Made by a program: the position numbers and the translations under genes. From NCBI GenBank assembly GCA_945862475.1, contig CAMAYW010000046.1, forward strand, positions 1 through 10,609: 10,609 bases of DNA, written 5' to 3'. This DNA comes from Bacteriovorax stolpii (lineage in GTDB: Bacteria; Bdellovibrionota; Bacteriovoracia; Bacteriovoracales; Bacteriovoracaceae). The notes below the pieces were generated by a model. It made no database searches. It worked only from the letters and a program-made list of their open reading frames with translations, and was not told the DNA's origin. Below are positions 7,048 to 10,609 of the stretch, in pieces; the first letter of the stretch is position 1, and each line of letters starts with the position of its first letter.

Positions 7048-8085
7048 ATGAAAAAGGATCACAAGGCATTAACTCACTTTAGTTCAATAAAGATAGATCA
7101 TATCTTGATTATTGGTTCTCCTCTATTTGCCCTTCTTGTGATTGCTTTATTTTGTGAACCAAGATTTCAAAGTGGTCATTTCCTCTATAATCCAAAAACT
7201 CCGAATTGGCTTATTATATCCGCCCTTCTATTAACGAAGTCGCACATCTTACTCGTTTTCTTGAGAAGTCACTTCAATAAAGACATCTACAAAAGGTTCC
7301 CAATTCGATTTACCATCATTCCTTTAATCTTATTACTGGCGATGTGGGTATCACCACTTTTTTTAGGAATTCTGGGATTTATTGCACTTTATTGGGATGA
7401 GTGGCACTCGCTTATGCAAACCTTTGGTTTCGGAAGAATTTATGATGCTAAACTTGGCAATGATCCTGAAATAGGTCGAAAACTTGATATTGGTATGTGT
7501 TTTGTTCTTGGCCTTCTTCCACACGTGATTCTTCTCACTTTTATTCCGGAATCTATTCGAACTGAAGGCCTATATAGGTTCATGGATATTGATAGAGATA
7601 TTGCTGTAAAATATGGTGATTACTTCTCTGCAACTCGATTCCCTTTGATTGGACTTGGAATTGGTTATGTTATTTTTTATTTTTACCGTTATCATTTACT
7701 TATAAAAAATGGTTACAAATTCTCGAAAGAGAAACTTAGTCTTTTGCTAACAACCGGAATTTCAGCAATCTTAATTGCGTCATTCTATTCTGTTGCTGAC
7801 GCTGCCTATTTTGGGAATATCTACCATGCCATTCAGTATTATTTTATCGTCTATATGGGCGAAGGCAATCTGATAACAAAAAGAATTAAGGCAAAAAATG
7901 AAATAGACACAAACGTAAAGGTCTTCTATTTCTCTTTGATCCTTATTGTTTGTATTATTTTAGCTTCAGTAAGAATGAAGAGCGAGGGGATTGAATATAT
8001 TGGCGCGTTCTGGCTTCTCACTTCCCTTATGCATTTTTGGTATGATGGGTTCATTTGGTCAGTGAGGAGAAGAGATTTTTATTAA
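7048..8085 (+). CDS. Uncharacterised multi-helix membrane protein with conserved-looking His/Asp motifs
   Basis: This is a 345-residue protein with about seven or eight membrane segments (roughly 18-36, 54-72, 86-114, 145-165, 197-215, 230-250, 290-308, 316-331). Polar motifs sit at or near the membrane: His66 and His75, WDEWH with Asp117 and His120 followed by Q124 and FGFGRIYD, NIYHAIQYY with His260, and MHFWYDGFIW with His329 and Asp333. Histidines spread over several helices recall membrane di-metal enzymes, for example the Brp/Blh carotene-cleaving or desaturase-like families, but I cannot place it in one, so a metal site is only inference. The start directly follows an in-frame TAA (7045-7047), so it cannot lie further upstream; no Shine-Dalgarno is visible, and translation may depend on coupling with the gene 19 nt before it. 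The photolyase-like gene starts 56 nt downstream. It is certainly coding; its function is unknown. Confidence 0.8.
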   Translation: MKKDHKALTHFSSIKIDHILIIGSPLFALLVIALFCEPRFQSGHFLYNPKTPNWLIISALLLTKSHILLVFLRSHFNKDIYKRFPIRFTIIPLILLLAMWVSPLFLGILGFIALYWDEWHSLMQTFGFGRIYDAKLGNDPEIGRKLDIGMCFVLGLLPHVILLTFIPESIRTEGLYRFMDIDRDIAVKYGDYFSATRFPLIGLGIGYVIFYFYRYHLLIKNGYKFSKEKLSLLLTTGISAILIASFYSVADAAYFGNIYHAIQYYFIVYMGEGNLITKRIKAKNEIDTNVKVFYFSLILIVCIILASVRMKSEGIEYIGAFWLLTSLMHFWYDGFIWSVRRRDFY

Positions 8086-8129
8086 TTGCGTTTACAAAAC
8101 TTTCCCCGAAATAATATCGAAAAGAAGAT

Positions 8130-8135
8130 AGGAAG
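8130..8135 (+). promoter_or_regulatory. Ribosome-binding site AGGAAG that fixes the TTG start of the photolyase-like gene
   Basis: AGGAAG ends 6 nt before TTG at 8142. The frame is closed upstream by TAA at 8112-8114 and has no ATG or GTG between that stop and the TTG, so this site and the TTG are the best start available. Confidence 0.65.
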
Positions 8136-8141
8136 ACCAGA

Positions 8142-9158
8142 TTGAGACGAATTTTAGTTCAAAATAATTTTTTTCTCCTCACACCGTTTGATTTAAATCA
8201 AACTGAAGTCCTTTTTGCCCCCAAATACAAATCTACTATTCAAAAAGATTTTTTTAAAAGACGTTTTAATGCGCTCTCACTTATTGCTCCTCATTTAAAA
8301 TGGGTTGAATCAATATCTGAGAATGAATTTGATGTTGCCCTGGCCTGGGATGCTTTTTATGAGAAAAAAACATTTGGAAACAAACTAGATCCTATTCAAA
8401 ATCGACTTTTCTCTAGTCTTCCCTTTAAACTTCAAGAAAGCTTTACTCCTTTTCGGCAACTCGCAGAAGTTCACCTCCCCTTACTATTTAATTCCGCGAC
8501 ACCCCCATGGGACGAAGAGATTAAAAAGGAACTTCATTATTATTTTGTAGATAAAAAGCTTCCTCTTACTTATCTAAACACTAGAAACGAAATGTTAGGT
8601 AGAGACGGGTCAACAAAGTTTTCCTCCTTTCTTAGCTCTGGTTTTTTGGATGTGAGGTATCTTTATAACGAAGTCAAACAATTTGAATCCATTCATGGGG
8701 CAACGAAGTCAACTGGCTGGATTATTTTTGAACTATTATGGAGAGAGTTCTTCTATTGGCATTACCAAAAATATCCACGTCATTATTTTTCTAAAAATGG
8801 CTTAAAATCCTTAGATTTTTCAGTAGTCCAAACACATACACCCCAAGAATTGCAGAACATGAACGTTTACCCTTTTTTTCATGCGGCCTTAAATGAACTC
8901 CTTTCAACAGGATTTCTTTCCAATAGAGCAAGACAAATTTTTGCTTCCATTTGGATTAATGATCTTCAGCTTGATTGGCGATCGGGAGCGAAACTTTTTG
9001 AGGAAAATCTCATTGATTATGACGTCTATTCAAATTACGGGAATTGGATGTATCTCGCTGGTGTTGGAGTTGACCCAAGAGGAAAGAGATATTTTAACGT
9101 GGATAAACAACTTGAAAACTATGATCCAAGTGGAGCCTATTTAAAAACGTGGAAATAA
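8142..9158 (+). CDS. Short CRY-DASH/photolyase-like FAD protein with reduced N-terminal domain
   Basis: This is a 338-residue protein, whereas CRY-DASH and photolyases are usually 430-500 residues. The FAD-binding helical domain is clear: LNTRNEMLGRDGSTKFSSFLSSG (145-167), FELLWREFFYWHY (196-208), STGFLSNRARQ (255-265), NDLQLDWRSG (273-282), LIDYDVYSNYGNW (290-302) and YFNVDKQ with YDPSG near the end. LPFKLQESFTPFRQLAE (93-109) matches the DASH linker. The N-terminal alpha/beta antenna domain is shrunk to about 100 residues, with no recognisable RNDLRxxDN-type opening. The proximal and middle electron-transfer tryptophans (Trp302, Trp279) are present, but the WxxGxTG segment carrying the third is missing; residues 226-245 contain no Trp. 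Family members repair cyclobutane dimers or act as blue-light receptors; which applies here is open. The TTG start is supported by AGGAAG. The gene lies 56 nt after the membrane-protein gene and 17 nt before the SRPBCC gene, probably in one operon. Confidence 0.85.
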   Translation: MRRILVQNNFFLLTPFDLNQTEVLFAPKYKSTIQKDFFKRRFNALSLIAPHLKWVESISENEFDVALAWDAFYEKKTFGNKLDPIQNRLFSSLPFKLQESFTPFRQLAEVHLPLLFNSATPPWDEEIKKELHYYFVDKKLPLTYLNTRNEMLGRDGSTKFSSFLSSGFLDVRYLYNEVKQFESIHGATKSTGWIIFELLWREFFYWHYQKYPRHYFSKNGLKSLDFSVVQTHTPQELQNMNVYPFFHAALNELLSTGFLSNRARQIFASIWINDLQLDWRSGAKLFEENLIDYDVYSNYGNWMYLAGVGVDPRGKRYFNVDKQLENYDPSGAYLKTWK

Positions 9159-9175
9159 TATAGAGGTAACGACTT

Positions 9176-9673
9176 ATGCTAAAAACCCTTGATCCAAAAC
9201 TTGACCTTATCATTGAACGCATAGTTGATGTTCCAACAGAACTTATCTGGAAAGGATGGACGGAACCTGAGCATATTGTGAAATGGTTTTGTCCGAAACC
9301 TTATATGGTTACGAAATGTGAAGTTGATTTAAGGCCTGGTGGCATCTTTAGAACAGATATGAAGGGACCAGATATGCCTGATTCTCCCTGTTCTGGATGC
9401 GTTCTTGAAGTAGAAAAAAATAAGAAATTTATTTGGACATCGGCACTCACTGAAAATTTCAGGCCAACACCAATCCCTGAGAATGGTCCTGATATTTTAT
9501 TCACAGGGATCATACTCCTAGAGAATCTAGGCCCTCAAACCAAATATACCGCCATTGCCCGTCATCCAGATGAAAAGACCTGCAACAAACACGCCGAGAT
9601 GGGGTTCCATGAGGGCTGGGGTATTTGTCTTGATCAATTAATCGACGAGATTAAATGCGGCAGAATTAAATGA
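9176..9673 (+). CDS. SRPBCC (START-like)/AHSA1-type protein
   Basis: This is a 165-residue cytoplasmic protein of the SRPBCC helix-grip superfamily, AHSA1-like branch. Visible hallmarks are the N-terminal strand IIERIVDVP followed by LIWKGWTEPEHIVKWFCP (23-40), DLRPGG (51-56), GCVLEVEKNKKFIWTSAL (74-91) and the C-terminal helix opening GFHEGWGICLDQL (143-155). Members bind hydrophobic ligands in a central cavity; bacterial ones are often annotated as activator of Hsp90 ATPase homologues without evidence for that role, so no specific function is proposed. AGAGG at 9162-9166 lies 9 nt before the ATG. It follows the photolyase-like gene by 17 nt, which suggests co-transcription. Its last 8 nt overlap tail-to-tail with the carbonic anhydrase gene on the other strand, leaving no room for a terminator between them. 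Confidence 0.88.
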   Translation: MLKTLDPKLDLIIERIVDVPTELIWKGWTEPEHIVKWFCPKPYMVTKCEVDLRPGGIFRTDMKGPDMPDSPCSGCVLEVEKNKKFIWTSALTENFRPTPIPENGPDILFTGIILLENLGPQTKYTAIARHPDEKTCNKHAEMGFHEGWGICLDQLIDEIKCGRIK

Positions 9674-10262
9674 AAAACTCAACTAAACCAGAGTTGATGT
9701 CGTAGATTCCGCCAATAAACTTAATCTTGCCCTCAGATTCAAGAGACCTTAAGATTTCTGATTTGTTTCTAAGATCTGAAATCCCTTGTAATACATTTGA
9801 GCGTGTCACTTCATTTATGTCGGTATGATCCTGGCAATTTGGAAAACAATTTTTAATTTTGTTCGTTAATTGAGTGAGATGACCTAATTCAACATTCGCC
9901 ATAGCACCTTTTACAGCTCCACAGCCAGTGTGGCCAAGAACAACAACAATCTTCACTCCTACAACCTGGCAAGCGAACTCTGAACTACCAAGGATATCTT
10001 CATTTATTACATTTCCAGCAATTCTCACGCTAAAAACCTCACCTAACCCTTGATCAAAAATCAACTCAGTCGAGGTTCTAGAATCCATGCAACTAATAAC
10101 AAGAGCAAATGGATGCTGAGACTCGCTCGTTTCATTAACTTGTTGGAGTAAATTGCGATTGATTTTAAGGTTTTTTACAAAACGTTTATTCCCTTCAATC
10201 AATAATTCAACTGCCATTTCTGGCGAAATTTTTTGTTGTAATTCTTTTGTTAAAGTTCTCAT
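9666..10262 (-). CDS. Beta-class carbonic anhydrase
   Basis: This is a 198-residue cytoplasmic zinc enzyme interconverting CO2 and bicarbonate. The zinc ligands and catalytic pair of beta-carbonic anhydrases are all present: Cys58, Asp60 and Arg62 in CMDSR, and His111 and Cys114 in GHTGCGAVKGA. The N-terminal helix with EGNKRFVKN (23-31) and the core VRIAGNVI (79-86) are also typical. The length is within the normal range of about 190-230, and no residue expected for activity is missing. Its ATG overlaps the stop of the DUF1275 gene (ATGA, 10262-10259), so translation is probably coupled and the two are co-transcribed. The 3' end overlaps the SRPBCC gene by 8 nt in convergent orientation. The link to a DUF1275 membrane protein suggests a possible role with membrane transport or pH, but that is inference. 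Whether its ortholog is called can, cynT or another name cannot be decided from the sequence alone. Confidence 0.95.
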   Translation of the reverse strand: MRTLTKELQQKISPEMAVELLIEGNKRFVKNLKINRNLLQQVNETSESQHPFALVISCMDSRTSTELIFDQGLGEVFSVRIAGNVINEDILGSSEFACQVVGVKIVVVLGHTGCGAVKGAMANVELGHLTQLTNKIKNCFPNCQDHTDINEVTRSNVLQGISDLRNKSEILRSLESEGKIKFIGGIYDINSGLVEFFI

Positions 10263-10609
10263 GCAAGTTTCCCTTTTTTGGAATCGGACCCAAACAAATT
10301 ATCAAAAATATCTTTTTGTCTATTATAGAAAGAATATGCGGTCATAAATAATGAAATCAAAAATACGGTTATAAATGTTTTGTAGCCAAAATGAGGGAAG
10401 AGTACTGCAGATATAAGAGCTCCAAACGAGAAAGAAAGGAATGTCGCTATTCTTAAAAAATTGACACTCCTTTTTTCTTTAAATTTTCTTTTCATTTTGG
10501 GATTTATCATTCCAAGTAAATTAAGCCCAATGTCCGTAGATAATCCGGTTAGATGAGTCACTCTGACTTTTCCTGAAGTCGTCCAAGTCACTAAAGCATT
10601 TTTTAATCC
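10259..10609 (-). CDS. DUF1275 (YoaK-type) membrane protein, C-terminal part (partial at window end)
   Basis: The frame stays open to the window edge, so the N-terminal part is missing and 116 residues are visible. The visible start GLKNALVTW followed by VRVTHLTGLSTDIGLNL matches the strongly conserved QNA...THxTG...TD block of DUF1275/YoaK proteins, which are usually about 210-250 residues with six or so helices. Two further hydrophobic segments follow (visible residues about 50-67 and 74-92: ATFLSFSFGALISAVLF and TFITVFLISLFMTAYSF), and a charged C-terminus ends the protein. An internal GTG at 10591 is not the start, because the family block begins upstream of it. The function of the family is not established; transport has been suggested. 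The stop overlaps the carbonic anhydrase start by 4 nt. Confidence 0.85.
   Translation of the reverse strand, partial: GLKNALVTWTTSGKVRVTHLTGLSTDIGLNLLGMINPKMKRKFKEKRSVNFLRIATFLSFSFGALISAVLFPHFGYKTFITVFLISLFMTAYSFYNRQKDIFDNLFGSDSKKGKLA

Noticed and set aside
8086..8141. Possible frameshifted missing N-terminus of the photolyase-like gene
   Set aside because: Only 56 nt separate it from the intact membrane-protein gene, and the frame has a stop at 8112-8114, so there is no room for the missing residues.
9666..9673. Eight-base convergent overlap of the SRPBCC and carbonic anhydrase genes as a regulatory element
   Set aside because: Short tail-to-tail overlaps are common in compact genomes; nothing indicates antisense control beyond the overlap itself.
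1..10609. tRNA, rRNA, CRISPR array, insertion sequence or phage genes
   Set aside because: No regularly spaced repeats, transposase- or integrase-like motifs or structural RNA signatures were found by eye.

Overview
The window looks like a stretch of AT-rich (roughly mid-30s % GC by eye) chromosome from a Gram-negative bacterium. Several products have Sec-type signal peptides, and one ends in a likely outer-membrane beta-barrel. Shine-Dalgarno-like sequences (AAGGA, AAAAGG, AGGAAG, AGAGG) precede many starts, which argues against Bacteroidota even though the first gene has a Bacteroidota-like C-terminal sorting-type domain. The gene mix would fit a Bdellovibrionota/Bacteriovorax-like organism or another low-GC marine proteobacterium. 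That assignment is inference; no rRNA or other marker gene is present.

Layout. (1) Positions 1-1466, plus strand: the 3' end of a secreted protein with an Ig-like C-terminal domain, then an exported alpha/beta-hydrolase 12 nt downstream. (2) Positions 5299-1482, minus strand: a probable four-gene operon encoding an exported PAP/fibrillin-like protein, a pirin with an unusual signal-peptide-like N-terminus, a small two-helix membrane protein whose start overlaps the pirin stop, and a large three-PEGA-domain/beta-barrel protein. (3) Positions 5300-5477: a divergent intergenic region, presumably with promoters for both flanking units. (4) Positions 5478-9673, plus strand: four close-packed genes encoding an exported 5'-nucleotidase-family protein with altered active-site motifs, an uncharacterised multi-helix membrane protein with conserved-looking His/Asp motifs, a shortened CRY-DASH/photolyase-like flavoprotein starting at TTG, and an SRPBCC/AHSA1-type protein. 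(5) Positions 10609-9666, minus strand: a DUF1275 (YoaK-type) membrane protein cut by the window edge, coupled by an ATGA overlap to a beta-carbonic anhydrase whose 3' end overlaps the SRPBCC gene.

The minus-strand block 5299-1482 is dominated by envelope proteins (exported, membrane or outer-membrane). The plus-strand block 5478-9673 mixes an exported phosphoesterase relative, a membrane protein and a blue-light-type flavoprotein; no shared pathway is evident. I saw no mobile element, tRNA, rRNA, CRISPR array or prophage gene. The most interesting items are the 338-residue photolyase homologue, which lacks most of the antenna domain and the outermost tryptophan of the electron-transfer chain; the possibly exported pirin with two competing start sites; the nucleotidase relative lacking its catalytic-dyad Asp; and the His-rich membrane protein beside it.
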